Source: an uncultured Bryobacterales bacterium (GTDB taxonomy: Bacteria > Acidobacteriota > Terriglobia > Bryobacterales > UBA6623). From it: DNA of 64,000 bases. A model generated the notes under the pieces. The model was not told where the DNA came from, did no database searches, and saw nothing but the letters and a program-made list of their open reading frames with translations. The position numbers were made by a program, and so were the translations under genes. The stretch covers positions 3,918,062 to 3,982,061 of the forward strand of contig OX638379.1 in the NCBI GenBank assembly GCA_951813605.1, read 5' to 3'. Below are positions 17,288 through 26,508 of this stretch, piece by piece (the first letter of the stretch is position 1; each line of letters begins with the position of its first letter).

Positions 17288-18523
17288 ATGATCTACGATA
17301 AACCCACATACGAAATAAGCCGGACACACCAACCCGCACGTGTACGAGAGATCCTGCGCATTGCGGCCAAGCTCGACAAGTCAAACGTTGCCCGCGAGAT
17401 CATTCTCGAATGGCTGGAAAACGAGGCCAAGACCGATCTGCCCGAGCAGGCATGGAAGGGGCGGGCTTTTCAGCACAGCGCGGGCGAGCGCGTCTTCACA
17501 GCTGTCAGGGCCAAGCAGGAGTCGGCGGACACTTGGGCGCTACGTTTCGTCGAACCCGACGATAGCGGAGTGGAGCGGGAGTGGACCACTGAGATAGCGA
17601 TCCGCGAGCGGTCTGGCCGAGAGCCGCAGTTCAGCCTCCGCACTTTAGTCAAGTCGGGAGAGCTGAAACTACGAATCCAGCCGACTGCCCCCCGTTTCTT
17701 GGAGCACGTCGCCCACGAGTGCGGCTTGGAGCAAGGAAATGTCAAGGTCGAGAAGCAGCCTTGGGTGATTGAGTCGGAATACGACGCCTCGAACCTCACC
17801 GAATTCCTAGTCGATCCCGAACGGCGCACGCCGGCCTTCGTGCTGACAGTACCGGAGGATTCCGAAGACCCGAACGAGCCTCTGCTCGATCCGATACCTC
17901 TGGCAACCGACACTCTCGGCATGGCCAAGGTCATCGTGCTCCCGGCTGAATACACGTGGAAACTGACGAACAGATTCGGCAAGCGCCTGTCGGTTTACCG
18001 CGGCGCGATGCGCGTGTATCTCGCCGGTTTTACCGACCACGCGGATCCCGAAGGGGGGCACGACCTGTTCATGCCTCACCGCATGGACACCCCAGAGACG
18101 GCTGCAAAGCTCGGCTCGCTGCTGCGTTGGATGGCAGCCAGAGAAAGCCTCAGGCGAATGCGACTCGAGCGAGACGTGCAGCCTTTTGCATCGGTCCTGC
18201 TGCCGTCGGTTGATCTCGAGACGGCAAGGATGGAGGAAATGGGCGCCAGCGAAGCGGATCAATTGGCGGTGGCGAAACAGCACCTCGGAATCCTGCGCGA
18301 CGAGTTGAGGCTGGCCGTTCAGATCCAGCAATGGCTAACCGAAGAAAACAAGGTCATCGAGAGCCGTGTCCGGGAGGCGGAGTCGAAGCTGCGTGCCGCG
18401 CAGCACCGTAGCCGCCCTCCGGCCGATCGGTATCCGAGGGACCGGCCGAGGCCCAGATATTCCTCGTACGGCTCGGATCCGGACTATGAACGGCGGCCCT
18501 ACAGGGGTAGATGGAATCGATAA
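17288..18523 (+). CDS. Unrecognised 411-residue protein with coiled coil and Arg/Tyr/Pro tail
   Basis: I do not recognise this family with confidence. There is no signal peptide or membrane segment. The N-terminal 110 residues hold a helical stretch (REILRIAAKLDKSNVAREIILEWL) and beta-like segments. A middle block, about 215-260, reads VIVLPAEYTWKLTNRFGKRL, then SVYRGAMRVYLAGF, and looks conserved; I have a faint memory of similar blocks in uncharacterised bacterial proteins. Around 290-385 it is helical and charged, probably coiled coil (RLAVQIQQWLTEENKVIESR). The last 35 residues are disordered, rich in Arg, Tyr, Pro. Codon use matches neighbours, so it is a real gene. Start taken at ATG 17288; a GTG at 17264 is possible. 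The SDR follows 39 bases later. Confidence 0.75.
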   Translation: MIYDKPTYEISRTHQPARVREILRIAAKLDKSNVAREIILEWLENEAKTDLPEQAWKGRAFQHSAGERVFTAVRAKQESADTWALRFVEPDDSGVEREWTTEIAIRERSGREPQFSLRTLVKSGELKLRIQPTAPRFLEHVAHECGLEQGNVKVEKQPWVIESEYDASNLTEFLVDPERRTPAFVLTVPEDSEDPNEPLLDPIPLATDTLGMAKVIVLPAEYTWKLTNRFGKRLSVYRGAMRVYLAGFTDHADPEGGHDLFMPHRMDTPETAAKLGSLLRWMAARESLRRMRLERDVQPFASVLLPSVDLETARMEEMGASEADQLAVAKQHLGILRDELRLAVQIQQWLTEENKVIESRVREAESKLRAAQHRSRPPADRYPRDRPRPRYSSYGSDPDYERRPYRGRWNR

Positions 18524-18562
18524 TTCGGCGCGGTGCGTGACGCTACCGAAGGGCCCGAGCCT

Positions 18563-19357
18563 GTGAACGCCGGCAGTCCTGCCGACTTGCTTGGCAAGAC
18601 GGCACTCGTCACGGGAGGTTCACGCGGTATCGGTCGGGCCATCTGCCTGGAACTTGCCAGCCGCGGCGCCAATGTCGCTGTGAACTACCGGCGACGGGGT
18701 GACGCGGCCGATGAGGTTGTTGCCGGGGTTCGCGATCTAGGGAGGTCGGCTCTGGCCGTGGGGGCGGACGTAGCCGACAAGCATGCTGTCGCCGCGATGG
18801 TCTCGAAGGTCGCCGCCGAGCTGGGTGAGCCGGACATTCTCGTCAACAACGCCGGCCTGTTGTACAGGGGAGAACTCCTGGACTACGACGAAGACGAGTT
18901 CGACAGCATGTGGCGCGTCAACGTAAAGGGCGTGCTGCACTGCTCCGCTGCGACGGCGCCCGGCATGATGGGGCGGGGCTGGGGACGCATCGTGAATCTG
19001 TCCTCGAATGCGGCAATCGGCACCGCCCTGCCTGGGACCACGCTCTACGCAGCGACCAAGGGTGCGGTGCTGACCTTGACGAAACGCTTCGCGTTCGAAC
19101 TCTCGCCGAGCGGGATCACTGTCAATGCGGTGCTGCCAGGCTTTACAAAGACCGACATGGTGCTGGCAGGCAAGACGCCGGACGAGGTTGAAGCGCTTCT
19201 GCGCAACGTTGCCAGCCGCTCCCTGGTTGGCCGTACCGGGAATCCCGAGGACATCGCCAGTGTGACGGGCTTCCTGTGCTCGCCCGCGAGTGGCTTCATG
19301 ACCGGGCAGTTCTTGCTCGCTGACGGCGGCCGACAGGATTACCTGACACGGGTGTAG
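18563..19357 (+). CDS. SDR oxidoreductase, FabG-like
   Basis: A 264-residue classical SDR with NAD(P) motif TGGSRGIG, NNAG, and the catalytic Ser-Tyr-Lys in NLSS...LYAATKG. The C-terminus ends in FLLADGGRQDY, normal for 3-oxoacyl-ACP reductase-like SDRs. The family reduces ketones or oxidises alcohols; no fatty acid genes are next to it, so a FabG role is not supported by context. I use the GTG at 18563 preceded by GAAGGG; a GTG ten codons earlier is possible. It may be cotranscribed with the unrecognised gene upstream. Confidence 0.85.
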   Translation: MNAGSPADLLGKTALVTGGSRGIGRAICLELASRGANVAVNYRRRGDAADEVVAGVRDLGRSALAVGADVADKHAVAAMVSKVAAELGEPDILVNNAGLLYRGELLDYDEDEFDSMWRVNVKGVLHCSAATAPGMMGRGWGRIVNLSSNAAIGTALPGTTLYAATKGAVLTLTKRFAFELSPSGITVNAVLPGFTKTDMVLAGKTPDEVEALLRNVASRSLVGRTGNPEDIASVTGFLCSPASGFMTGQFLLADGGRQDYLTRV

Positions 19358-19726
19358 GGGTTCGGGCCCGCGGAAAACGTGCACCGCCAGCTCGCGGGTG
19401 CCTGCAGGATGGATGATCGACGCCGTCTGGAAGTTGCCGAGGAGGTGGCGAATCGTCGGTTCGCTCGGGGAGTCCTCACTCGCTGCGAGAATGGAATGAC
19501 CGGATTGCCGCAGCGACTAGCGATCCCTTGTGGGACCGGCCATCGACCGGTGCCCTGATTTCGGAAACATCCCGTCTCCCGCAGTTCCCGATCTGCCGTT
19601 GCAGGCAGCTCGACCCGAGCGGGGTACCGCCCTGGCAAGGTCCCGCAGCTCCGGTCCCGGCTTGAACGGCGATCGCGCCCGGGCCGTCCCGGGGCACCCC
19701 CTGGAATCGCAGGCCGCGGAATCTGC
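19358..19726. other. Intergenic between convergent genes, no gene seen
   Basis: About 370 bases between the SDR and the convergently read sulfatase. Short frames on both strands lack motifs. An ACCGG/CCGGT inverted repeat near 19533-19549 is the only structure noticed. Confidence 0.4.
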
Positions 19727-21127
19727 TCAGGTCCGCTCCACTCGATACGGGTACCGATCGCTGGCTTGCTGGAGGTACTTCAGAACCTCGCCGTCAAGAT
19801 CGCCCATCAGTCCCGCCCGGGACGAATCGTCGGCAAGGTTTCGCAATTGGTAGGGATCTTCCCGGTTGTCGTACAGACACCATCGACCGATCTCGCCGCA
19901 AGCGTAGGTATAGCGTCGAGTGCGAATGCCCCGGAATATCGGAGAAGTGTGATTGACCCCTCCGCTGGAATGCGCCTTAGAGATATGCATTAGGAACTGG
20001 TGCTCGGGACGGTCGACCTGTTCGCCTCGGACGGCCCCCGAAAGGTCGCGACCGACGCAACTTGCAGGCACGGGGACGCCAGCCATGCCGCATAGCGTCG
20101 GGTAGATGTCGATCGCGCCGAGCAGGACATCGGTCTTCCGGCCGACGGCCATGCCCGGCATCCGAACAACGAACGGAACTCGGCAGGACTCATCGTGCGG
20201 GAGCCGCTTGCCAGTACGATTCTGCGCTCCGAGCATCTCGCCGTGATCCGACGTGTACACAATGATCGTGTCGTCAGCCAGGGCATTCCTCTCCAGGCAC
20301 TCCAGCAGTCGGCCAACCTCGATGTCCACGCCTTCGATATGGGCGTTGTAACCGGACAAATCCTGGCGCACGCTGCGACCGCGACCGCCAACGCCCCGGG
20401 TCACGGTCTCGACCGTGTTGGGTCTTAGGCGCAGGTCCGCCCCCGGATAGTTCCTGAGCAATGCCGGCGGGGCGTCGTGGAAAGGAGGGTGCGGCGGGTT
20501 CAGCGAGAGTACCAGCATCCAAGGCCGCTCCTTGTTGCGCTCGACGAAGGCAATCGCGTCGTCGGTCATGAGCGTCGCGTTGTAGCCGGCCGGAATCTGC
20601 TGGCGTCCAGTGCTTGCGTCGTAGGTATGCGAACGGTCGAAATGCGGGTTCGTGTTGTACCACGCACGCCATTCCGCGAAGCCGTGGCGAGCCTCGCCTT
20701 CCGGCTTCAGAGCATGCCCTTCGGCTCCTCGGGCGTCGAGATGCCACTTGCCCACGTAACCCGTCTGGTAGCCCGCGTCCCGGAATGCCTCGCCCAAGCT
20801 GTACTCCGACCGGCGCAGCGGGTACGCGTTATCGATGACTCCTGTCTGGTAGGGCCAGCGCCCAGTCATCAAGATGCCCCTGTAGGGTGAGCAAACCGGA
20901 TAGTTCGAGATGCAGTGAGTGAACGTCGTTCCCGTCGACGCTAGCCTTGCCAGCGCAGGCGCGGCAGCATCGTTGAAAGCCTCGCCCGGCATCGAGCAAG
21001 TGCGGTGCTGGTCGCTGAACACGAACAGGAGATTGGGCCTGCGGGCGTTCTGAGCTCTCGCGCCCGTTGCGCCCGCCGCGGCCAAGCCGCTCAGGACATC
21101 CCGGCGGGTCGGATTCTGCGGTATCAT
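19727..21127 (-). CDS. Secreted type I sulfatase with Tat-type leader
   Basis: A 466-residue alkaline-phosphatase-fold sulfatase. The N-terminus TRRDVLSGLAAAGATGARA is a twin-arginine leader, so it acts outside the cytoplasm. The formylglycine site is Cys79 in CSPYR (79-83). The N-terminal metal site reads SDQH (38-41) in place of the commoner DD, as in many phosphonate hydrolase or choline-sulfatase-like members. The distal metal pair is TSDHGE near residue 295. KWHLD is also present. Activity needs Cys to formylglycine conversion; no maturase gene is in the window. It is read divergently from recO with about 90 bases between. Likely substrates are sulfated glycans or sulfate esters. Confidence 0.92.
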   Translation of the reverse strand: MIPQNPTRRDVLSGLAAAGATGARAQNARRPNLLFVFSDQHRTCSMPGEAFNDAAAPALARLASTGTTFTHCISNYPVCSPYRGILMTGRWPYQTGVIDNAYPLRRSEYSLGEAFRDAGYQTGYVGKWHLDARGAEGHALKPEGEARHGFAEWRAWYNTNPHFDRSHTYDASTGRQQIPAGYNATLMTDDAIAFVERNKERPWMLVLSLNPPHPPFHDAPPALLRNYPGADLRLRPNTVETVTRGVGGRGRSVRQDLSGYNAHIEGVDIEVGRLLECLERNALADDTIIVYTSDHGEMLGAQNRTGKRLPHDESCRVPFVVRMPGMAVGRKTDVLLGAIDIYPTLCGMAGVPVPASCVGRDLSGAVRGEQVDRPEHQFLMHISKAHSSGGVNHTSPIFRGIRTRRYTYACGEIGRWCLYDNREDPYQLRNLADDSSRAGLMGDLDGEVLKYLQQASDRYPYRVERT

Positions 21128-21219
21128 GACGCGGGTATTCTACCAGCGCTCTCGCGAATACGCTTGGGTCGGTATCCTTCGCTCGGCGTATCTAGCCCGG
21201 GGCGGAATTCCACTAGTTC

Positions 21220-22038
21220 ATGCCGTCCAGGGAAAGCGACGCTTTCGTCCTTCGCAGCTACCCGTTTCGCGAAGCGGATCTGATCGTGAGCTTCTTTACC
21301 CGCGAGCGCGGCAAGCTCCGAGGGGTCGCCCGGGGCGTGCGCCGTCCCAAGAACAAGTTCGGAGTGGCTCTGGAACGGCTCGCGCGCTCGCGTCTGTACT
21401 ACTTGCAAAAGGATCATCTCGACCTAGTAACGCTGCAGCGTGCCGAGCTCGCCGGTCCCGCGAACCTCTGGAAGGCCAAGTACTCGACTAGCGTCGTCCT
21501 AGACGTCATTGCCGAGGCGTCCGACAGGCTGCTGCCGGAGAACCAGCCGCAGGACGCATACTTCCGGCTGCTGCAACTGGTAGTCGACGAGTTTCGGCGA
21601 GGAATAGCGGAAGGGGATTCGGGCGAACCGATTCCGCCATGGGCTCACCGCGCCTTGGTGTACTTTCTAGTCTGGACGGCGCGGCTTGGCGGCTGGCTCC
21701 CCCCGCTCGACCGCTGCAGCGAAACGAACGAGCCGTTCGCGCCGGAAGAGCAGGTCTTCTTTGCCCCCGACCGAGACGGTTTGTTCCGTGCGGAATTCAA
21801 GAATCCGAACTCCTGGCCGTTTCCGAGCGAGGCGCGCACTCTCGCCAACGCCATGCTCGAGAAGCGAGTGGACAAGCTAGACGAGACCGAGTGGCGGCCG
21901 TCCGCCGCTCTCGCGCTGCAGCGGTTCCTCCTGCAGCGGTCGCACGCGCAACTAGAAGGTCGCTTGCGCGGAGTCTACGCGCTACGCTCTCTCTGGCGCG
22001 ACATGACTGACGATCAGTCCGGGCCGGGAGTGCCATAG
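21220..22038 (+). CDS. recO: DNA repair protein RecO
   Basis: A 272-residue recombination mediator that loads RecA on SSB-coated gaps with RecR and anneals strands. The N-terminal OB fold has DAFVLRSYPFREADLIVSFFTRERGKLRGVARGVRR, a typical RecO opening, and the C-terminal helical part is intact. The zinc finger of many RecO proteins (four Cys) is missing: only one Cys (DRCSETNEPF) remains in that region. The start is the ATG at 21220. It stands alone, divergent from the sulfatase. Confidence 0.9.
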   Translation: MPSRESDAFVLRSYPFREADLIVSFFTRERGKLRGVARGVRRPKNKFGVALERLARSRLYYLQKDHLDLVTLQRAELAGPANLWKAKYSTSVVLDVIAEASDRLLPENQPQDAYFRLLQLVVDEFRRGIAEGDSGEPIPPWAHRALVYFLVWTARLGGWLPPLDRCSETNEPFAPEEQVFFAPDRDGLFRAEFKNPNSWPFPSEARTLANAMLEKRVDKLDETEWRPSAALALQRFLLQRSHAQLEGRLRGVYALRSLWRDMTDDQSGPGVP

Positions 22039-22566
22039 GCGCTATTCCGCCAGCCGCGGCATCGAACCACGCGAGACCGCCGCCCAGATTGTGCCCGCCT
22101 GTGATCGAAGGAGCAGGTTGACGTCAGTGATCACGCTCGGGTCAGCTGGCAGCAAGACGAAGGGTCGAACCGATAAGCTGTGTTGACGCGGCTGCTTTGT
22201 GTCATGAACACTCAACCTGTCCTTATCACTCCGAGATTCTGTACCATTTCTAAGGCATTGTTACATAATATGGTCCGGACTGGATACCAAAATGAGTGTA
22301 TATTCTCCCATATAATTCCTGAATTATATTTCCATAATTGTGTGGAATTTGATATGATATTCATCTACTCATTGCCCTTCATATTTCATTAATTGAGAAT
22401 TGGCTCTCCCGCAATACGCAAGATTCCAAGCCTATGATTTCTAAGCGGAGAACTGATTGTATCTAGAATTCAACGCCGAAACATATGGATCCATGGTTGA
22501 GAGATCCTCATTGTCGACGACCGGCTCAATGTACAGATAGCGGTGTCCCCCGGCCACCATGGATGG
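22039..22566. other. AT-rich island without recognised genes
   Basis: About 530 bases, the second half strikingly AT-rich for this genome: by my count 39 of 120 bases are G or C in 22261-22380. A 70-codon plus frame (22180-22392) covers part of it; its hydrophobic translation matches nothing I know. A perfect 9-bp inverted repeat lies inside (separate entry). The island abuts the ruined TonB-receptor gene, so it may be foreign or insertion-derived DNA. Confidence 0.55.
22310..22329. repeat. Perfect 9-bp inverted repeat in AT-rich island
   Basis: ATATAATTC (22310-22318), CT, then GAATTATAT (22321-22329). It is 20 bases long and the only long palindrome of this kind noticed in the island. It could be an operator, a cruciform or a remnant of an insertion. 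Confidence 0.6.
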
Positions 22567-23345
22567 TCATCGGTAGATGAATTTCAAGCCGAATTGCAAA
22601 TCCCTTGGCCGGCCAGCTCTGTTGATTTGGCCAAGACTTCCGGTGCCGACCTGTAAATTGGAAACGGTGAGCTGCGGAATGTCAGATAAGTTGAATGCCT
22701 CCCAGCGGAACTGTAGATTCTTGCTTTCCGTGAGGTTGAAGTTTTTCGAAAGGGCAAAATCGAAGTTCGCCAATCCGGGTCCTTCAATCAAATTGCGACC
22801 GGCGTTGCCGACCATGAAGGGCTCGTTGGGAGCAAACGCATCGGTGTCAAACCTGCCGTCGAGTGTCCGCTGATCGTGGCTGAAGTGCCAGGCGCGGAGC
22901 GCATTCGGACGATCTGCATTGACTCCTGTGCTTGTCGGATTGCCGCGCACACTGACGTTTACAAAGCGGCCACTGGTCAGCGCTGTAATGCCGGCGAGCG
23001 ACCAGCCGCCGAACACTGCATTGACGACCCGAGAGGAATCACCCGCCCGCCGCCTTTCTCGAGCGAAAGGCAGTGCGTAGACATAACTCGCAACGAAGGG
23101 GTGTCCGCGGTGCCGGATCTCTCTGCCGCTAGGTTCCGAGGATTCTGGGGCAGCAGCGAGCCGGCGGCGCCGTCGCCCGCGTCGCCCCGAGAATCATTGA
23201 TCGTCTTCGAGCAAATATGCGAAGTTCGGGTGGACATCCATTTGACGCGAAACTGCCTCGACGGATTGATTTCTCGCTTGGGCAAGCTAGAAAGCATGGC
23301 CCGGTGCGCTTCCGTGGGACCTGCTAGCGCGCCGCCAACCCGATG
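22567..23345 (-). pseudogene. C-terminal relic of a TonB-dependent receptor (Cna-B type), frameshifted
   Basis: The 3' part reads VFGGWSLAGITALTSGRFVN, then VGNAGRNLIEGPGLANFDFA and FRWEAFNLSD to LQFGLKFIYR, the classic end of Acidobacteriota outer-membrane receptors with a carboxypeptidase-like domain. Upstream, SYVYALPFARERRR continues in that frame to about 23110, but SKTINDSRGDAGDGAAG and PQNPRNLAAERS lie in another, so at least one frameshift separates them. Only about the last 230-260 residues of a protein near 1000 residues remain; plug, Cna-B domain and most of the barrel are absent. The relic borders the AT-rich island. An intact relative lies at 62.1-64 kb. Confidence 0.8.
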
Positions 23346-23512
23346 ATCTTGGACCTCATGGGTCATTCCCGATCCGGTCGATTCTCTGCCACTTCATCAG
23401 CTTCAAGACCGCAAGGAGTCTCGTGAACCTATTGAAGCCAAGAGTCCGCTGAATCCGAACCGAGAATGACGTCAATCCAGAATGAATCGCGGCGAATGTG
23501 CGGACGTACTTT

Positions 23513-24355
23513 CTAATTCGTGAATGAGAGCGGTCTAGCCGGAACCGTCTCCCGATTCGCTCGCGGATCCAGTCGCACGCTCGTGCGCTCACGGTCTCGG
23601 AAAATCCCTAGCGTGACCGGCTGGGAATGGACCGAGGCGAGAGCGCGTCTAAAATCGTCGGCTTCGATGACCTGCTCGCCGTCAACGGAAACGATGACGT
23701 CGCCCGCTCGAATCCCCGCGATCTCCGCGGGAGAGGCCTCGCTGACAGCGCGCACCAGCAAGCCTCGCTGCACGCCGAAGTACTCGGCCAGCTGGCCGTC
23801 GAGCTTCTCCATTTCGATTCCTATGCGCCTGTTCCTGACATTCATGCGGACTCGCGGGACACTCAGGTCGAACGCGAAAGCTGCATGGCCCGACTTGACC
23901 GCGTCGATGTGCTGCTTGACAGCATCGAGCGTCTGCCTGACTGACTCAATGGCATCGCGTCGGCCGATCTCGACTTCGATGGTCTGGCGCTCGCCACCGC
24001 GCACGATACCCAATTCCACTGCGCGGCCCGGGGGCGTCTCCTTGACCAAGCGGGCGAAGTGCTCGTAGCCGTGCACTCGCCCGCCCCGATAAGTCAACAC
24101 GATATCGCCGCGCTGCAAGCCGGCCTCTTCACCCGGACTGTCTTCCGCGACGCTGCTGATCTCGATTCCATGGGGATCGACCAAGCCGATCCGGCGGGCC
24201 GTCTCGTCGCTGACGTTCATTACGCCGACACCGATGTAGCTGGGGGAAGCGAGCAGTATCCGGGCATCGAAGTGCGGCGCTGCACCGACGGACACCACGC
24301 TGAAAAGGGCAAAGGAAAGAGCGAGAGCAGCCAGCATTCTCTTGAGCTTTGTCAT
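23513..24355 (-). CDS. Secreted protein with two PDZ domains
   Basis: A 280-residue protein with a signal peptide (MTKLKRMLAALALSFALFSVVSVGA). Two PDZ domains follow: one at about 30-115 (IGVGVMNVSDETARRIGL, GEEAGLQRGDIVLTYRG) and one at about 185-275 (AEIAGIRAGDVIVSVDGEQV). No protease domain is present, so it is a binding module in the periplasm rather than a DegP-type enzyme. The linker (about 120-165) is helical and charged. It is the last gene of the sigma operon, 25 bases after the DUF4097 stop. In the sigma-E system PDZ domains of DegS and RseP sense misfolded porins; a comparable sensing role here is a guess. The ATG at 24355 is taken because a signal peptide follows directly. Confidence 0.85.
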   Translation of the reverse strand: MTKLKRMLAALALSFALFSVVSVGAAPHFDARILLASPSYIGVGVMNVSDETARRIGLVDPHGIEISSVAEDSPGEEAGLQRGDIVLTYRGGRVHGYEHFARLVKETPPGRAVELGIVRGGERQTIEVEIGRRDAIESVRQTLDAVKQHIDAVKSGHAAFAFDLSVPRVRMNVRNRRIGIEMEKLDGQLAEYFGVQRGLLVRAVSEASPAEIAGIRAGDVIVSVDGEQVIEADDFRRALASVHSQPVTLGIFRDRERTSVRLDPRANRETVPARPLSFTN

Positions 24356-24380
24356 GCCTCGTAGTGGTCGAACGGTCACG

Positions 24381-25526
24381 TCACTCCTGCCTTCTAATTT
24401 CGATACGCCCGACGCCATTGCGGATCCGCACCACCGAGCCGCCACCGTTGATCGTGCCGGCGGCTTCCTCGCTGAAAGGGCCGAATGGCCGGCCCGAGCG
24501 ACGCACTTGGATCGAGGGAAACTCACTGACGATCCCGTGCAGGCCCTTGGCCAGCCTGATGCTCGCGTCGAGGGTCAGCGCCAGCGATTCCGGAAGTGAG
24601 ATGACTATGGACCCCACCGATGTCTCCAGCATCGAATCCTGCAGAACGGTTCCGTCTTGGAGGGCGGCGACGATGTCGCCCGCACCGCTCGTCAGGAGCA
24701 GGGTGCCGGAGGCTTTTCCGATCCAGATGTCTCCGGCCCCGGCCTCCGCCCGCATGCCTTTGGCCGCTTCCGACACTCGAATCGAGCCGCCACCGGTCCT
24801 GGCGCGGGCTGTACCCTCAACGCGCCCGATCTCGATGCTGCCCCCTCCAGTCTCCGCATCCAGATCCCCTCTCACGCTGGTGGCGCGGATCCTGCCGACG
24901 CTTGTGCGAAGCATGGCGCTTCCGGAGCGCAGCAGTTCGATGCTACCCCCCGCCGTGGTGCAGTTCACCGGGCCGCCGATCGTTCCGAGGCGAATGCTGC
25001 CGCCGGCAGTCGAAGCCGCAACCGATCCGCCGATCTCGTCGATTGCAATTGATCCTCCAATGGCACGCGCCTTGACGGAACCGGCAATTTCGCGGACCTC
25101 GATGCCGCCCCGCGTCGTCTGAAGGTCGATTTCGCCAGTCTCTCGCGGCAACTCTATCTCAAGCAGAAAATTGACCCGACAGGCTCCGCAGACGGGATTG
25201 CGCAGCGTCATGGCCACCGTGCCGCCGGCTCGCCGTTCCATCAAGATCCCTGACTCGTGGAACACGACGGGCACCCATTTCTCGCCCCGGCTGACCCGCC
25301 CCTGCGTGATGAGCTTGTAGCGGATCTGGTCTCGGTCGGTCCCCCGCACGGACACACGCCCGATCGATCGCACTTCGACGCGCCTGGCCGGCTGCGCTTC
25401 GCCTCTCCATTCCTGGGTCCAGCTTCCTCCCTGGCGCGTCGGCTGAGGGCCCGGCTGGGCCAGCAACACCGGGCTCAGGAACCCGATGGCGAACGTCGCA
25501 ACAGCTCTCGTAGCAGTGCTTCGCAC
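24381..25526 (-). CDS. DUF4097-type secreted beta-repeat protein
   Basis: A 381-residue protein with an export signal at about 1-25 (TFAIGFLSPVLLAQ). The middle has short repeats built on GGSI/GGSV (GGSIAIDEIGGSVAASTAGGSIR and on), the pattern of DUF4097 (adhesin-like) right-handed beta-solenoids. Two Cys in NPVCGACRVNF near 150 may bind metal or form a disulfide. Function is unknown; such genes commonly sit with ECF sigma factors. A GTG start at 25526, four bases after the HEAT gene stop, fits operon coupling; longer in-frame extensions overlap the HEAT gene and lack a signal. Confidence 0.85.
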   Translation of the reverse strand: MRSTATRAVATFAIGFLSPVLLAQPGPQPTRQGGSWTQEWRGEAQPARRVEVRSIGRVSVRGTDRDQIRYKLITQGRVSRGEKWVPVVFHESGILMERRAGGTVAMTLRNPVCGACRVNFLLEIELPRETGEIDLQTTRGGIEVREIAGSVKARAIGGSIAIDEIGGSVAASTAGGSIRLGTIGGPVNCTTAGGSIELLRSGSAMLRTSVGRIRATSVRGDLDAETGGGSIEIGRVEGTARARTGGGSIRVSEAAKGMRAEAGAGDIWIGKASGTLLLTSGAGDIVAALQDGTVLQDSMLETSVGSIVISLPESLALTLDASIRLAKGLHGIVSEFPSIQVRRSGRPFGPFSEEAAGTINGGGSVVRIRNGVGRIEIRRQE

Positions 25527-25530
25527 CGGA

Positions 25531-26508
25531 CTAGAAGCGCTCCATCGAGGCGCCGAGAGAATCCAAGATCCGTTCACTCTCGTGGAGCACGAAGGGGTTC
25601 GGCTCGCTCTCGACCAATTCCTGCAGAGCTCCGGCCAGGTCGCGGCTAGGCTGCTCGCCCAGCAACTGAATCGCGTGAACCCGCATGCCCTCGACCGGAT
25701 CGCGACGCAACGTCTGGACCAAGGCATCGCGGACTTCAGGATGACCGACCTGGCCCCTCATAGCGTCCAGGGCCTTCAGCCGCACCCCCGGATTCTCGTC
25801 CTCCACCATCGAGCGGAGCAACGCCCGGCGCACGTCGGCGTTCGACGCGTATGCCCGCAGGGCATCTAGAGATGACAGCCTTGCGCCGGCGTGCGATTCC
25901 TGCACTGTGTCAAGCAGCATTCCGCGAATCACGGGGTCAGACGAGGCACCGGTGACGATCCGGCGCTCCTCCAACACGATTTGCACCTGGCCGCCAACAG
26001 GGTCAAGGCGAACGGTCTCGATTCCGGTCAGCGTGGGGCCGGTGTCAAATGAAGCGGGCTGGCCTAGCTCCGCGCCCAGCGGGAGGTACCGGCTCGGCCC
26101 GGACCCGCGACCCGCGATGAATCCGGCGGCGAGCAGCAGTGCCCCCGCGACCGGCTGCCAGAAAAGAGGCCGCACTGTAAGCGCCGCACCCATGTGTCCC
26201 AGGCGTTGCCGGAAACGCTGCACGAGCGTGACTGGCCGACTCGAACGCTCCGCGCCGGCAACGGCCAGTACGAGATGTTCGCGGCATTCCGGAAGCAGAG
26301 AGTCAATCTCAGCATCGATATCATTCCCGCCCAGAGCGACTAGGAACGCCTTCTCTTCCGCAAAAAGCGCGCGGAATTCCGGATCTTCTTTCCGGAACCG
26401 CTCGATCTCCTGCCGCTCGGCTAGTCCGAGCTCGCCGTACAGATACAAGCGAATCTGCTGCCGCAGGAGTTCGCTTTCGACGGGCGAGCGTTCCTCAGGA
26501 GCGAACAT
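25531..26508 (-). CDS. Membrane anti-sigma-like protein with HEAT repeats
   Basis: A 325-residue protein. The N-terminal 60 residues (ELLRQQIRLYLYGELGLAER, ...FRKEDPEFRALFAEE) resemble the cytoplasmic sigma-binding domain of anti-sigma factors but lack the zinc HxxxCxxC motif. One membrane segment follows (about 118-136, PVAGALLLAAGFIAG). Beyond it HEAT-like helical pairs fill about 190-325 (ADVRRALLRSMVEDENPGVRLKALDAM, EVRDALVQTLRRDPVEGMRVHAIQLL). It overlaps the sigma gene by 14 bases, typical of sigma/anti-sigma pairs. I infer it holds the sigma factor at the membrane and senses through the HEAT part. Confidence 0.82.
   Translation of the reverse strand: MFAPEERSPVESELLRQQIRLYLYGELGLAERQEIERFRKEDPEFRALFAEEKAFLVALGGNDIDAEIDSLLPECREHLVLAVAGAERSSRPVTLVQRFRQRLGHMGAALTVRPLFWQPVAGALLLAAGFIAGRGSGPSRYLPLGAELGQPASFDTGPTLTGIETVRLDPVGGQVQIVLEERRIVTGASSDPVIRGMLLDTVQESHAGARLSSLDALRAYASNADVRRALLRSMVEDENPGVRLKALDAMRGQVGHPEVRDALVQTLRRDPVEGMRVHAIQLLGEQPSRDLAGALQELVESEPNPFVLHESERILDSLGASMERF

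Noticed and set aside
23356..23592. Possible transposase C-terminal relic (GFNRFTR...KWQRI)
   Set aside because: The similarity to DDE transposase ends is too short and the stretch partly overlaps the PDZ gene in another frame; not enough for a call.
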